From positions 38,385 to 102,384 of the forward strand of contig NZ_BAGA01000098.1 in assembly GCF_000308595.1 (NCBI RefSeq): a stretch of 64,000 nucleotides of DNA, read 5' to 3'. Shown one piece after another: positions 17,955 to 26,593 of the stretch. The stretch is from Nocardia higoensis NBRC 100133 (lineage in GTDB: Bacteria > Actinomycetota > Actinomycetes > Mycobacteriales > Mycobacteriaceae). The stretch's first letter is position 1. Each line of letters starts with the position of its first letter. The notes beneath the pieces were generated by a model. The model made no database searches. It had not been told where the DNA came from and worked only from the letters and a program-made list of their open reading frames with translations. Made by a program: the position numbers and the translations under genes.

Positions 17955-18782
17955 CTACTGCTGGGCGGTCTGCCCCTTGTTCATCTGCGGCTGGGCCTGG
18001 GCCGGATTGACCGGGGCGGGATTGAGCGCGGCATCGACGCCACCGGCGGGCAGAGCGTCGCCGCGCATCGAGGCCCTGATCTGCTCGAGCCTGCTGTGCC
18101 CGGCCATCTGCACGCTGGCCTGCTGCACTTCCATCATGCGGCCCTGCACCGAGTTCTGGGCCAGTTCGGCCGCACCGAGCGCGTTGGCGTAGCGACGCTC
18201 GATCTTCTCGCGCACGGCGTCCAGGCTCGGCGTGCTGCCCGGCGCGGACAGCGTGGAGTCCATCTGCTGCAGCGAGGCCGAGACCTGCTCCTGCATCTTG
18301 GCCTGCTCGAGCTGGCTGAGCAGCTTGGTGCGCTCGGCGACCTTCTGCTGCAACAGCATTGCGTTCTGCTCGACCGCCTTCTTGGCCTGGGCGGCGGCCT
18401 GCAGCGACTGATCGTGCAGCACCTTGAGATCCTCGACGGCCTGCTCGGCGGTGACCAGCTGGGCGGCGAAGGCCTCGGCGGCATTGGTGTACTGGATGGA
18501 CTTCTCGGTGTCACCCGCCGCGGCCGCCTGGTCGGCGAGCAGCACGGCCTGCCTGGCGTTGGCATTGAGCTTCTCGACCTCGTCGAGCTGGCGGTTGAGC
18601 TTCATCTCCAGCTGTCGCTGGTTGCCGATGACCGACGCGGCCTGCTGCGAGAGAGCCTGGTGCTGGCGCTGAGCTTCCTCGATAGCCTGCTGGATCTGCA
18701 CCTTGGGGTCCGCGTGCTCCTCGATCTTCGAATCGAAGAGGGCCATCAGGTATTTCCAGGCCTTGACGAACGGATTAGCCAT
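17955..18782 (-). CDS. pspA: Phage shock protein A (PspA, 35 kDa antigen family)
   Basis: A 275-residue peripheral membrane protein of the PspA/ESCRT-III family that protects the inner membrane under stress. It starts MANPFVKAWKYLMALFDSKIE (amphipathic helix) and continues as an almost unbroken coiled coil. A Pro/Asn/Gln-rich tail follows from about residue 245. This is the actinobacterial Rv2744c type. In mycobacteria PspA binds and restrains ClgR, which is encoded just upstream here. A strong hairpin lies in its 5' leader. Confidence 0.93.
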   Translation of the reverse strand: MANPFVKAWKYLMALFDSKIEEHADPKVQIQQAIEEAQRQHQALSQQAASVIGNQRQLEMKLNRQLDEVEKLNANARQAVLLADQAAAAGDTEKSIQYTNAAEAFAAQLVTAEQAVEDLKVLHDQSLQAAAQAKKAVEQNAMLLQQKVAERTKLLSQLEQAKMQEQVSASLQQMDSTLSAPGSTPSLDAVREKIERRYANALGAAELAQNSVQGRMMEVQQASVQMAGHSRLEQIRASMRGDALPAGGVDAALNPAPVNPAQAQPQMNKGQTAQQ

Positions 18783-18823
18783 CGATTGATCCCGCCTCCA
18801 TCTGATGTACCGCTTGCTGCGGC

Positions 18824-18850
18824 CCGGGTGCGCGACCCTCGCGCACCCGG
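18824..18850 (-). terminator. Strong hairpin in the clgR-pspA gap
   Basis: CCGGGTGCGCG / CGCGCACCCGG, a perfect 11-bp stem with a 5-nt loop (ACCCT on the plus strand). It lies 130 bp after clgR and 42 bp before the pspA start. It could be a clgR terminator, an attenuator or an mRNA-processing signal. Confidence 0.55.
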
Positions 18851-18979
18851 TTGTGCTTGTCCTCCACGACGCGGCACCTGGACCGGACCGACCCGGCCCA
18901 ACCGACGCTTACTACAGAATCTAGCCGCTTTCGGCAGCCTTCCCCAGCGTAGGAGGCCGCAGCGCCACCACGGCGATCG

Positions 18980-19414
18980 TCAGTTGCTCTTGACCAGCAC
19001 CAGCATGTCCGCGGTCGGGGCGGGGATGACGATGCGGGTGTCCTCGTCGATCTGGGGCCGGACCGCGGTGGCCGACATCGCCACGGCCGCCGCGCCGGCG
19101 TCGGGAACCTCGTGCGCCGTCGGCGCGGGACCGTCGGGAACCACGGGTTCGGGGGCGACGGCCGCGGGTGCGGGTGCGGCGTCACCGCCCGCCATGACCG
19201 TGCTCACGTCCCACAGAACTCGCGACAGCGGGACGTCCAGCGCCTGGCAGATGGCGGCGAGCAATTCGCTCGACGCTTCCTTGCGGCCCCGCTCCACCTC
19301 GGACAGATATCCCAGGCTCACGCGGGCCGAGGTGGAGACCTCGCGCAGGGTTCGGTGCTGGGCGAGACGTGCACGCCGCAGACTGTCGCCGATGGCCTCT
19401 CGCAGCAGCGTCAT
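18980..19414 (-). CDS. clgR: ClgR-type XRE regulator of proteolysis and psp genes
   Basis: A 144-residue DNA-binding protein. The helix-turn-helix occupies about residues 8-65 (LRRARLAQHRTLREVSTSARVSLGYLSEVERGRKEASSELL), close to ClgR/Rv2745c. A Pro/Ala-rich linker and a short C-terminal tail ending LVLVKSN follow. ATG 19414 has GGAGATCGAG upstream; GTG 19438 is an alternative. In relatives it activates clpP1P2, clpC1 and pspA and itself. I could not find a convincing ClgR box in the 127 bp upstream. Confidence 0.88.
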   Translation of the reverse strand: MTLLREAIGDSLRRARLAQHRTLREVSTSARVSLGYLSEVERGRKEASSELLAAICQALDVPLSRVLWDVSTVMAGGDAAPAPAAVAPEPVVPDGPAPTAHEVPDAGAAAVAMSATAVRPQIDEDTRIVIPAPTADMLVLVKSN

Positions 19415-19541
19415 CTCGATCTCCTTCGCTCCGATCACCGTGCGCCGCGTCGGCGACCTCGCCTGGCGCGCACCGCTCTTTCTGGCACAACGTCCCGAGA
19501 CGCCCGGTGGTTCCCGGGAGCTGGATCCGTGATGCGGCGAA

Positions 19542-20033
19542 TCAGCCGCCCTGGACGCACCGGAGCAGTTCCCGTACCGCCGACTGTGTCGCGGTGTGTC
19601 TGATGGTCCACCTGTCGCCGGAGAGCCGCAACCGCATCACTTCGGTGTGCCATGGCCCGGACACGCCCAGGAACACCGTTCCGACCGGGTGGCCGTCCTG
19701 GGTGTCGGGCCCGGCGACGCCGGTGAGACCGACACCCCAGTCCGCCACGCAGCGGGTGCGGGCGCCGACCGCGAGCTGCTCGGCGGCGCCCGCGGAGACC
19801 GGTCCCGCCGTGGCGAGAAGTTCTTCGCCGACTCCGGCGAGAGTGTGCTTGAGGTCGGTGGCGTAGACCACCAGTCCGCCGCGCAGTACCGCGCTGGCGC
19901 CGGGCACACCGGCCAGGGTGGCGGTCAGCAGGCCCGCGGTGAGCGATTCGGCGGTCGCGACGGTCTGCCCGGCCGTGCTCAGCGCGTGCACGAGTTCGGC
20001 GACCGGGGCACCGCCGGTCAGCGGGTCGCTCAT
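19542..20033 (-). CDS. cinA: CinA C-terminal domain protein (nicotinamide-nucleotide amidohydrolase)
   Basis: A 163-residue stand-alone CinA-C domain, probably deamidating nicotinamide mononucleotide to nicotinate mononucleotide (PncC activity). The motif AESLTAGLLTATL near residues 28-40 carries the catalytic Ser; GVGLTGVAGPDTQDGHPVGTVF is the second family signature. Its ATG overlaps the pgsA stop by 4 bp. There is no N-terminal MoCF-like domain, so it is the short PncC form. Confidence 0.9.
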   Translation of the reverse strand: MSDPLTGGAPVAELVHALSTAGQTVATAESLTAGLLTATLAGVPGASAVLRGGLVVYATDLKHTLAGVGEELLATAGPVSAGAAEQLAVGARTRCVADWGVGLTGVAGPDTQDGHPVGTVFLGVSGPWHTEVMRLRLSGDRWTIRHTATQSAVRELLRCVQGG

Positions 20034-20716
20034 GCGCCGCGCGTCCGGGGCGAGCCGGCGAACCACACCCGTGCGGCCTGGCCCACATAATCGAGCCCGG
20101 TGACCACGGTGAGCACCAGCGCCAGGTACATCAGGGTCATCCCGAGGGTCTCGAATGCGCCCGACAACGGCAGCAGCAGCACCGCGATCGCCACCGACTG
20201 CACCAGCGTCTTCAGCTTGCCGCCGCGACCGGCGGGGATGACGCCGCGCCTGACCACGATCAAGCGCAAGAGGGTGACACCGATCTCCCTGCCGATGATC
20301 ACGAGGGTGATCCACCACGGCAGGTCGCCGAGCGCCGACAGCCCGATGAGCGATGCCCCGATGAGCGCCTTGTCCGCGATCGGATCGGCGAGCTTGCCGA
20401 AGTCGGTGACCAGGCCGTACTTGCGGGCGAGCTGACCGTCGAACCGGTCGGTGATGGCGGCCAGGCCGAACAGCGCCGCCGCACCGATCCGCCATCCGGT
20501 GTCGTGGCCGCCCTCGGCGAACAGCGCCAGCAGGAACAGCGGGACGATCGCGATCCGCAGCATGGTCAGCACGTTGGCGATGTTGAGCAGCGGCGCGGGG
20601 GTGTCGGAGGAAGCGGCGACGAAGTGCGGACGGTCCGGCGCCGGGGCCGGGGCGGGCGCGGGGAGCGATCTGGCCGTCTCCGGAGGTGCCAGATCGCCGC
20701 CGTGACTATCGATCAC
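20030..20716 (-). CDS. pgsA: CDP-diacylglycerol--glycerol-3-phosphate 3-phosphatidyltransferase
   Basis: Membrane enzyme that makes phosphatidylglycerophosphate, 228 residues with about five TM segments. The CDP-alcohol phosphatidyltransferase motif DG-x2-AR-x8-G-x3-D-x3-D is complete (within RFDGQLARKYGLVTDFGKL and following residues). Residues 1-40 are a Pro/Ala-rich tail; the conserved part starts near LLNIANVLTMLRIAIVPLF. GTG 20716 is the first start, but one nearer the membrane domain is possible. It overlaps cinA by 4 bp, as Rv2746c neighbours the same genes in mycobacteria. Confidence 0.92.
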   Translation of the reverse strand: MIDSHGGDLAPPETARSLPAPAPAPAPDRPHFVAASSDTPAPLLNIANVLTMLRIAIVPLFLLALFAEGGHDTGWRIGAAALFGLAAITDRFDGQLARKYGLVTDFGKLADPIADKALIGASLIGLSALGDLPWWITLVIIGREIGVTLLRLIVVRRGVIPAGRGGKLKTLVQSVAIAVLLLPLSGAFETLGMTLMYLALVLTVVTGLDYVGQAARVWFAGSPRTRGA

Positions 20717-20846
20717 GCGCGGACCTCGCTTCCGCGCGAGGGCGCCGCCGAGCCGTGGACCTGCGGTTGCGCTGCCCCGACGTGATGCGGTGGGCGGAAC
20801 GACAGGATGTGCGGCACACGATCAGACTATCGGTAACCCGGACGAC

Positions 20847-20852
20847 TACTGT
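20847..20852 (+). promoter_or_regulatory. -10 element for leaderless argA transcript
   Basis: TACTGT fits TAnnnT and ends 7 bp before ATG 20860; no ribosome site is present. This spacing predicts that transcription starts at the ATG itself. Confidence 0.5.
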
Positions 20853-20859
20853 GCACCCC

Positions 20860-21426
20860 ATGACCTCTCGGGGACCCTCAGGTGGTTCGACCAGCGACGC
20901 GCATCCCGGCGCGACCTCTGCCACAGCCGGCGCCCAGCCCCTCGTGCGCCGCGCCCGAACCTCCGACGTCGCCGAGATCAAGCGCCTCGTCGACGTCTAC
21001 GCCGGTCGCATCCTGCTGGAGAAGAGTCTGGTCACCCTGTACGAGGCGGTGCAGGAATTCTGGGTCGCCGAGGTGGACGGCCGAGTGGTCGGCTGTGGCG
21101 CATTGCACGTGCTCTGGGCCGATCTGGGCGAGGTGCGCACGGTCGCCGTCGACCCGGCGGTGAAGGGCCGCGGCGTCGGCGGCCTGATCGTGCGGCAGCT
21201 GATCGCGGTGGCCAGGGAGCTGGAGTTGCGCAGGTTGTTCGTGCTGACCTTCGAGGTGGAGTTCTTCGGCAGGCACGGATTCGCCGAGATCGACGGCACG
21301 CCCGTCACCGCGGAGGTGTACGCCGAGATGTGCCGCTCCTACGACACCGGCGTCGCCGAGTTCCTCGACCTCAGCTATGTGAAACCGAACACGCTCGGCA
21401 ACACCAGGATGTTGCTGAACCTCTGA
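20860..21426 (+). CDS. argA: Amino-acid N-acetyltransferase (ArgA-type GNAT)
   Basis: Acetylates glutamate (or glutamine) with acetyl-CoA, the first step of arginine synthesis in mycobacteria (Rv2747 type). 188 residues: a Ser/Thr-rich 25-residue tail, then a single GNAT domain with the acetyl-CoA-binding stretch VDPAVKGRGVGGLIVRQLI and the closing FFGRHGFAEIDGTPVT. The gene is divergent from pgsA and probably leaderless. Substrate is assigned from family and position. Confidence 0.87.
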   Translation: MTSRGPSGGSTSDAHPGATSATAGAQPLVRRARTSDVAEIKRLVDVYAGRILLEKSLVTLYEAVQEFWVAEVDGRVVGCGALHVLWADLGEVRTVAVDPAVKGRGVGGLIVRQLIAVARELELRRLFVLTFEVEFFGRHGFAEIDGTPVTAEVYAEMCRSYDTGVAEFLDLSYVKPNTLGNTRMLLNL

Positions 21427-21504
21427 CGGACCGCTGAGCCGTCGCCGAACCGCCGAGCCGCACCGCGCGGCCCGCACCCCATCGATCGATCAGGAGCGAC
21501 TTCC

Positions 21505-21789
21505 GTGCCGACCTTCGCCGTCCAGTACACCTACTCCGAGGCCACCGTGCCCGCGCGCGACACCCACCGCCCCCGGCACCGCGCCTGGCTGAGCGAGCTG
21601 GTGGCCGCCGGGACGGTACTGTCCACCGGCCCGTACACCGACGGATCGGGCGCGCTGCTGCTGTTCCGCACCGAGGACGAGGCGAGCCTGCGCGAACTGC
21701 TCGGCAACGACCCGTTCGCGCGGGAACAGCTGATCGACGCGGTGCGCGTCGACGAATGGCTGCCGGTCCTGGGCGCCTTCGCTTCCTGA
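21505..21789 (+). CDS. YciI family protein
   Basis: A 94-residue dimeric ferredoxin-like-fold protein beginning MPTFAVQYTYSEATVPARD. The conserved His-containing segment is RPRHRAWLSELVAAGTVLSTGPYTDGSG, and FRTEDEASLRELLGNDPF closes the family pattern. GTG 21505 is preceded by AGGAGCGA. It is downstream of argA by 78 bp. Biochemical role unknown for most members; some act as dehydrochlorinases or accessory proteins. Confidence 0.85.
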   Translation: MPTFAVQYTYSEATVPARDTHRPRHRAWLSELVAAGTVLSTGPYTDGSGALLLFRTEDEASLRELLGNDPFAREQLIDAVRVDEWLPVLGAFAS

Positions 21790-21823
21790 GGACCGGTCGG
21801 CCGTCACGCGCCCGAACCCATGA

Positions 21824-21847
21824 GCCGGGCGGCGGGAACCGCCCGGC
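21824..21847. terminator. Bidirectional terminator between yciI-like gene and terC
   Basis: GCCGGGCGG / CCGCCCGGC, a perfect 9-bp stem with a 6-nt loop, followed by CGTCGTCTTCC on the plus strand. It lies between convergent genes. Confidence 0.72.
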
Positions 21848-21860
21848 CGTCGTCTTCCGC

Positions 21861-22877
21861 TCAGTTCCCGTTCTTGTCGGACGCTTCCGACGCGGCCACC
21901 GCCCGGTCCCTGCTGCGCGTCTTGACGAGGCTGGCCACGGTGGCCACGACGAGCACGCCGAGGATCACCGCCAGCGAGAACGGCGTGGAGATCTCCGGCA
22001 CCCCGACGGGCTCACCACCGTTGACGAACGGCAGCGTGTTCTCGTGCAGTGCGTGCAGCACCAACTTCACGCCGATGAAGGCGAGGATCGCGGCCAGGCC
22101 GTAGGACAGGTAGACCAGCCGGTCCAGCAGACCGCCGATGAGGAAGTACAGCTGGCGCAGGCCCATCAGCGCGAACGCGTTGGCGGCGAACACCAGGTAG
22201 GGCTGTTCGGTGAGACCGTAGATCGCCGGAATCGAGTCGAGGGCGAAGAGCAGGTCGGTGAAGCCGATCGCGACCAGTGCCAGCAGCAACGGGGTGACAA
22301 CCCGTTTGCCGTCGATCCGGGTGACCAGCCGATCGCCGTCGTACTCGTCGGTGGTGGGCAGCACCTTCTTGGCGAGCGCGACGATCCGGCTGTCGCGCTT
22401 CTCCTCGACCTCCACCTCGTGCCCGCTCTCGCGCAGCAGCTTGATCGCGGTGTAGACCAGGAACAGGCCGAACAGGTAGAACACCCAGCTGAACGCGTTG
22501 ATCGCGGCCGCGCCGACGGCGATGAAGGCGCCGCGCATCAGCAGCGCGAGCACGATGCCGATCAAGAGAACTTTCTGCTGGTAGATCCGCGGCACCGCGA
22601 AGGTGCTCATGATGATGAGGAAGACGAACAAGTTGTCCACCGAGAGCGCCTTCTCGGTGACGAAGCCGGCGTAGTACTCCCCCGCGTAGGTCGATCCCCA
22701 TTTCCACGCGACGTAGCCGCCGAAAACCAGCGCCAGTCCGATGTAGACCGCCGACCAGAAGCCCGATTCGCGGAAGCTGGGTTCGTGCGGAGTCCGGACG
22801 TGGGCGAAGAAGTCGAAGACGAACAGTCCGAGAACCACCACGACGGTGATCACCCACTCGAGCGTGCTCACCTGCAT
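21861..22877 (-). CDS. TerC family integral membrane protein
   Basis: A 338-residue polytopic protein with about nine TM segments of the TerC family (tellurite-resistance-associated; some members export Mn2+ or serve membrane-protein metalation). Acidic intramembrane motifs are conserved: EKALSVDNLFVF and FTDLLFALDSIPAIYGLT. The loop between residues about 175 and 205 is charged. ATG 22877 follows GGAGTTCAGG; an in-frame upstream extension is not family-like. No tellurium genes are near. A metal-export role is plausible but unproven. Confidence 0.92.
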   Translation of the reverse strand: MQVSTLEWVITVVVVLGLFVFDFFAHVRTPHEPSFRESGFWSAVYIGLALVFGGYVAWKWGSTYAGEYYAGFVTEKALSVDNLFVFLIIMSTFAVPRIYQQKVLLIGIVLALLMRGAFIAVGAAAINAFSWVFYLFGLFLVYTAIKLLRESGHEVEVEEKRDSRIVALAKKVLPTTDEYDGDRLVTRIDGKRVVTPLLLALVAIGFTDLLFALDSIPAIYGLTEQPYLVFAANAFALMGLRQLYFLIGGLLDRLVYLSYGLAAILAFIGVKLVLHALHENTLPFVNGGEPVGVPEISTPFSLAVILGVLVVATVASLVKTRSRDRAVAASEASDKNGN

Positions 22878-23037
22878 CCTGAACTCCGTTCGTCGGTCAT
22901 GCCCGCCATCATGCCCGAATTGTCCGATACCGCCCAGGTCCGCAACTGGTCTCATCCTGCCACACCGAGCGGTTTGCGCTGGTCATGGCGATAGCGGCGA
23001 CGGAAAGCCGGAGCATCGGGCACCCGTCCTGGTGAGC

Positions 23038-23772
23038 ATGATCACCCCGATACGACAGTCGGACCGGCCCGCGTATCTTCGAACCGCCATGTTGACTCTG
23101 CTGCCCGCGCTCGCCGGTTTCGCGTTTCTCGATTCCCTCGATCTATTGCTGGTGGGCGTCACCGCCGCGGTGATCTACGACAGCAGGTTGCGCAGGCGCT
23201 CGCCGGTGCCCGCCGGCCTGGGCTTTCTCGTGGGCGTGTTCGTCGCCACCGTGGTGTTCGGTGTCTGCACGGTGCTCGGCATCGGCTGGCTCACCGACCT
23301 GTTCGACTTCCGCCTCACCCCGGCCATCCGATTCCGTGGCGAACTGCTCGCCGGGACGGTGCTGCTGGTGCTCGCAGCACTACCCGCGACCGGACAGCGC
23401 AGCACGCCGCCCGCCTGGGCCATCGAATTGCGCAGCAGACCCGCGGTGCTGGCGCTGGCGGGAGTGGCGATCGGGATCATCCAGTCGACCACCTCTGTGC
23501 CGTATCTGGCGGCACTGGCGATGCTGTCCGCGTATCACGCGTCGGCAACAGTGTGGCCGGCGATCCTCGTGGCCTACGGCATGATCGCGCTGCTACCGCC
23601 GATGCTGCTCCTGGTACTGGCGACTCGGCGAACGGTCAGCGCGCGGCGGGCGTACCGACGCATCACCCGGGCCGTCACCCGGTTCGGGCCGCCCTCGGTG
23701 CGCATCCTGTTCGCCCTGGCGGGCATCGCCCTGGTCGGCGACGCGATCATGCACCCGGCCGACCTCTGGTGA
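23038..23772 (+). CDS. GAP/Sap family membrane protein
   Basis: A 244-residue membrane protein with about six hydrophobic helices, of the GAP (Sap, sulfolipid-1-addressing-like) family. Recognisable pattern: LLPALAGFAFLDSLDLLLVGV at the start and IGIIQSTTSVPYLAALAML in the middle. ATG 23038 is used; GTG 23032 and ATG near 23089 are alternatives and no clear ribosome site distinguishes them. Mycobacterial relatives help transport glycolipids to the cell surface; the lipid here is unknown. It is convergent with ftsK, 19 bp away. Confidence 0.75.
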   Translation: MITPIRQSDRPAYLRTAMLTLLPALAGFAFLDSLDLLLVGVTAAVIYDSRLRRRSPVPAGLGFLVGVFVATVVFGVCTVLGIGWLTDLFDFRLTPAIRFRGELLAGTVLLVLAALPATGQRSTPPAWAIELRSRPAVLALAGVAIGIIQSTTSVPYLAALAMLSAYHASATVWPAILVAYGMIALLPPMLLLVLATRRTVSARRAYRRITRAVTRFGPPSVRILFALAGIALVGDAIMHPADLW

Positions 23773-23791
23773 GGTCGATCGGCGACCTGTG

Positions 23792-26446
23792 TCAGTCGGC
23801 GGATTCCGCGCCGCCCTCGGGGCCGCCGCCGCGGATCGAGAACAGCAGGCCGTCGAGTTCGTCGGGCTTGACCAGCACGTCGCGCGCCTTGGAGCCCTCG
23901 CTCGGACCGACGACGCCCCTGGTCTCCATCAGGTCCATGAGCCGCCCGGCCTTGGCGAAGCCGACCCGCAGCTTGCGCTGCAGCATCGAGGTCGAGCCGA
24001 ACTGCGAGGTGACCACCAACTCGACCGCCTGCAACAGCAGATCCAGATCGTCACCGATATCGGGGTCGACGTCCTTCTTCTCCCCGGCCTTGGCCGCGGT
24101 GACGCCTTCCTGATAATCCGGCTCGGCCTGGTTCTTGGTGAAGTCGACGACGGCGTGGATCTCTTCGTCGCTGATGAAGGCGCCCTGCAGGCGGGTCGGC
24201 TTGCCCGCGCCCATCGGCAGGAACAGCCCGTCGCCCATGCCGATCAGCTTCTCGGCACCCGGCTGGTCCAGGATGACCCGGGAGTCGGTGAGCGAAGAGG
24301 TCGCGAACGCCAGGCGCGAGGGCACGTTGGTTTTGATCAAGCCGGTGACGACGTCGACCGAGGGGCGCTGGGTGGCCAGCACGAGGTGGATGCCCGCGGC
24401 GCGCGCCTTCTGGGTGATGCGCACGATCGCGTCCTCCACGTCACGCGGCGCGGTCATCATCAGGTCGGCGAGCTCGTCGACGATGGCGAGGATGTACGGG
24501 TAGGGGCGGTAGACCCGTTCGCTGCCCAGCGGCGCGGTGATCAGGCCCGACTTCACCTTCTTGTTGAAGTCGTCGATATGGCGGACCTTGTTGGCCTGCA
24601 TGTCCTGATAGCGCTGCTCCATCTCCTCCACCAGCCAGGCCAGCGCGGCGGCCGCCTTCTTCGGCTGCGTGATGATGGGCGTGATCAGATGCGGGATGCC
24701 CTCGTAGGGCGTCAGTTCGACCATCTTCGGATCGATGAGGATCATCCGCACCTCCTCGGGCGTGGCCCGCTGCAACAGCGAGACCAGCATCGAGTTCACG
24801 AAACTCGACTTGCCCGAACCGGTGGAGCCCGCGACGAGCAGGTGCGGCATCTTCGCCAGATTGGCCGAGACGAATTCACCCTCGATGTTCTTGCCCAGGC
24901 CGATCACCAGCGGATGGTGATCGTTACGGGTCGAGGGCGCCTTGAGCACGTCGGCCAGGCGAACCAGTTCGCGATCGGCGTTGGGCACCTCGATACCGAC
25001 CGCGGACTTACCCGGGATCGGAGCGAGCAGACGCACGTTCTCGGTCGCAACGGCGTAGGCGATATTGCGGGTCAGCGCGGTGATCTTCTCGACCTTCACG
25101 CCGGGACCGAGTTCCACCTCGTAGCGGGTGACCGTCGGTCCGCGCACGAAACCGGTGACCGCGGCGTCGATCTTGAACTGCACCAGCACCTCGGTGATCG
25201 CCTCGATCATCGATTCGTTGGCTGCACTGCGCTTCTTGGGCGGATCGCCGTCGGTGAGCAGGTTCATCGGCGGCAGCGTGTAATCGCCCTCGATCACCCG
25301 GTCGGCGACGAACTCCGGTTCCGGAGGCGGCGGCGGAGTCTGGTCGGCCGCCTTGGGCGCGGGCCGCTTGCGCGGTTTCGGCGTCACCTCGGCGGGCGGC
25401 GCGGCGACGATCTGCTTGGGCTCGCGCAGCGGAGGTTCACCGGGCATGACGTCGCCGAGCATCTCGGTGACGGCGTCGGATCCGGCGAATTCGTCGGCCG
25501 GGTAGTTCTCCTGAGGGGTGCGCCCACGACGCCGGGAACGACCGCCCGACGGTCCGCCCGGGTCGTAACCGACAGGATCGAAACCGTCGTCGTAGCCCTC
25601 GGCACCGTATCCATCGGCGCCGTAGCCGTCGTGACCGTATTCGTCGCCACCCGCGGCGGTGCCGAACAATTCACGCAACCGGTGCGGCACCTCGCGAACA
25701 GTGGTGCCGGTGATCAGCAAGAGCCCGAAAACCATGGCCAGCAACAGGATCGGCACCGCGAGCCAGGCGGTCAGGCCGTCGGCGAGCGGCCCGCCGAGCA
25801 CATAGCCGACGAAGCCCGCGGCGTGCGCCCGCTCGTGCGCGTCGGTCGGCGCTCCCGCGGCCAGATGCCAGATCCCCAACGCGGGCAATCCGATCAGCAC
25901 ACCACCGAGCACCAGCCGCGGCCGGACCTCCGGGCGCGCCTCGGTGCGCATCAGCACCACCGCGATGCCGGAGGCGACGAAGGGCAGCGCGGCCGAGGCC
26001 GAGCCGGAGATCCACCGGATGACGCCTTCGACCCAGCCACCGATCGGACCGCCCGCCGAGAGCCAGACCGCGGCGGCGACGACTGCGCTCAGGGCGAGCA
26101 GCGCCAGCGCGATACCGTCCCGGCGATGACCGTGCTCGATCTCGCCGGCCCGGCTCAACGTCCGGGTGGTGGCGCCGACGCCACGCGCCAGCATGGTCCA
26201 GCCACCACTGATTCCTCGACTGAGGACGGCCAGCGGCGCGGTGTCCGAACGGGCGCGCGCGGGCCTGCGTGCCGGTGTGGTGCGGGCGCGCGGGGTCCTG
26301 TTCGTGCGCGGGGTGGCCGAACGCCCGGCGCTCGCCCGGGGCGTTGCCGTCTCGCGCGGCGCGCGGGAACGCGCCGCCGTGGTCCTCCCCCGGGCCGATC
26401 CCGCCCGCGCCCGACTGGTCGTGGTGCTGCGGGACTTACCTGCCAT
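23792..26446 (-). CDS. ftsK: DNA translocase FtsK
   Basis: Septum-anchored double-strand DNA pump that clears the chromosome at division, 884 residues. Order: an Arg/Thr/Ala-rich 70-residue basic tail; four TM helices in about residues 110-260; a short acidic/Gly/Tyr linker with YGxxGY repeats; RecA-like alpha and beta domains; and a C-terminal gamma winged helix that reads KOPS (ends in a Glu/Gly-rich tail). Walker A GSTGSGKS is near residue 545, Walker B is MILIDPKMVEL, and the ATPase sensor region is LVLATQRPSVDVVTGLIK. Same place as Rv2748c. Confidence 0.96.
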   Translation of the reverse strand: MAGKSRSTTTSRARAGSARGRTTAARSRAPRETATPRASAGRSATPRTNRTPRARTTPARRPARARSDTAPLAVLSRGISGGWTMLARGVGATTRTLSRAGEIEHGHRRDGIALALLALSAVVAAAVWLSAGGPIGGWVEGVIRWISGSASAALPFVASGIAVVLMRTEARPEVRPRLVLGGVLIGLPALGIWHLAAGAPTDAHERAHAAGFVGYVLGGPLADGLTAWLAVPILLLAMVFGLLLITGTTVREVPHRLRELFGTAAGGDEYGHDGYGADGYGAEGYDDGFDPVGYDPGGPSGGRSRRRGRTPQENYPADEFAGSDAVTEMLGDVMPGEPPLREPKQIVAAPPAEVTPKPRKRPAPKAADQTPPPPPEPEFVADRVIEGDYTLPPMNLLTDGDPPKKRSAANESMIEAITEVLVQFKIDAAVTGFVRGPTVTRYEVELGPGVKVEKITALTRNIAYAVATENVRLLAPIPGKSAVGIEVPNADRELVRLADVLKAPSTRNDHHPLVIGLGKNIEGEFVSANLAKMPHLLVAGSTGSGKSSFVNSMLVSLLQRATPEEVRMILIDPKMVELTPYEGIPHLITPIITQPKKAAAALAWLVEEMEQRYQDMQANKVRHIDDFNKKVKSGLITAPLGSERVYRPYPYILAIVDELADLMMTAPRDVEDAIVRITQKARAAGIHLVLATQRPSVDVVTGLIKTNVPSRLAFATSSLTDSRVILDQPGAEKLIGMGDGLFLPMGAGKPTRLQGAFISDEEIHAVVDFTKNQAEPDYQEGVTAAKAGEKKDVDPDIGDDLDLLLQAVELVVTSQFGSTSMLQRKLRVGFAKAGRLMDLMETRGVVGPSEGSKARDVLVKPDELDGLLFSIRGGGPEGGAESAD

Positions 26447-26593
26447 GCCCCCAGGCTAGCCGCAAACGCCCCATCCGGACCATCCGCAACACCTGTCCCG
26501 CGCGTCGGGCGAGCGCGTCCTGCCCGCCGAAACGCCATGATTCACGCGGCAGACGCGTCCTCGGCCGCGGTCACGGACGAAGCGGATCGGGCT

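Noticed and set aside
19415..19541. ClgR autoregulatory box
   Set aside because: No convincing inverted GTTCGC-type repeat in the region upstream of clgR; only loose GC-rich matches.
20686..20859. Upstream extension of argA
   Set aside because: It is Arg-rich, without family character and overlaps the pgsA 5' region; the -10 element 7 bp before ATG 20860 supports the later start.
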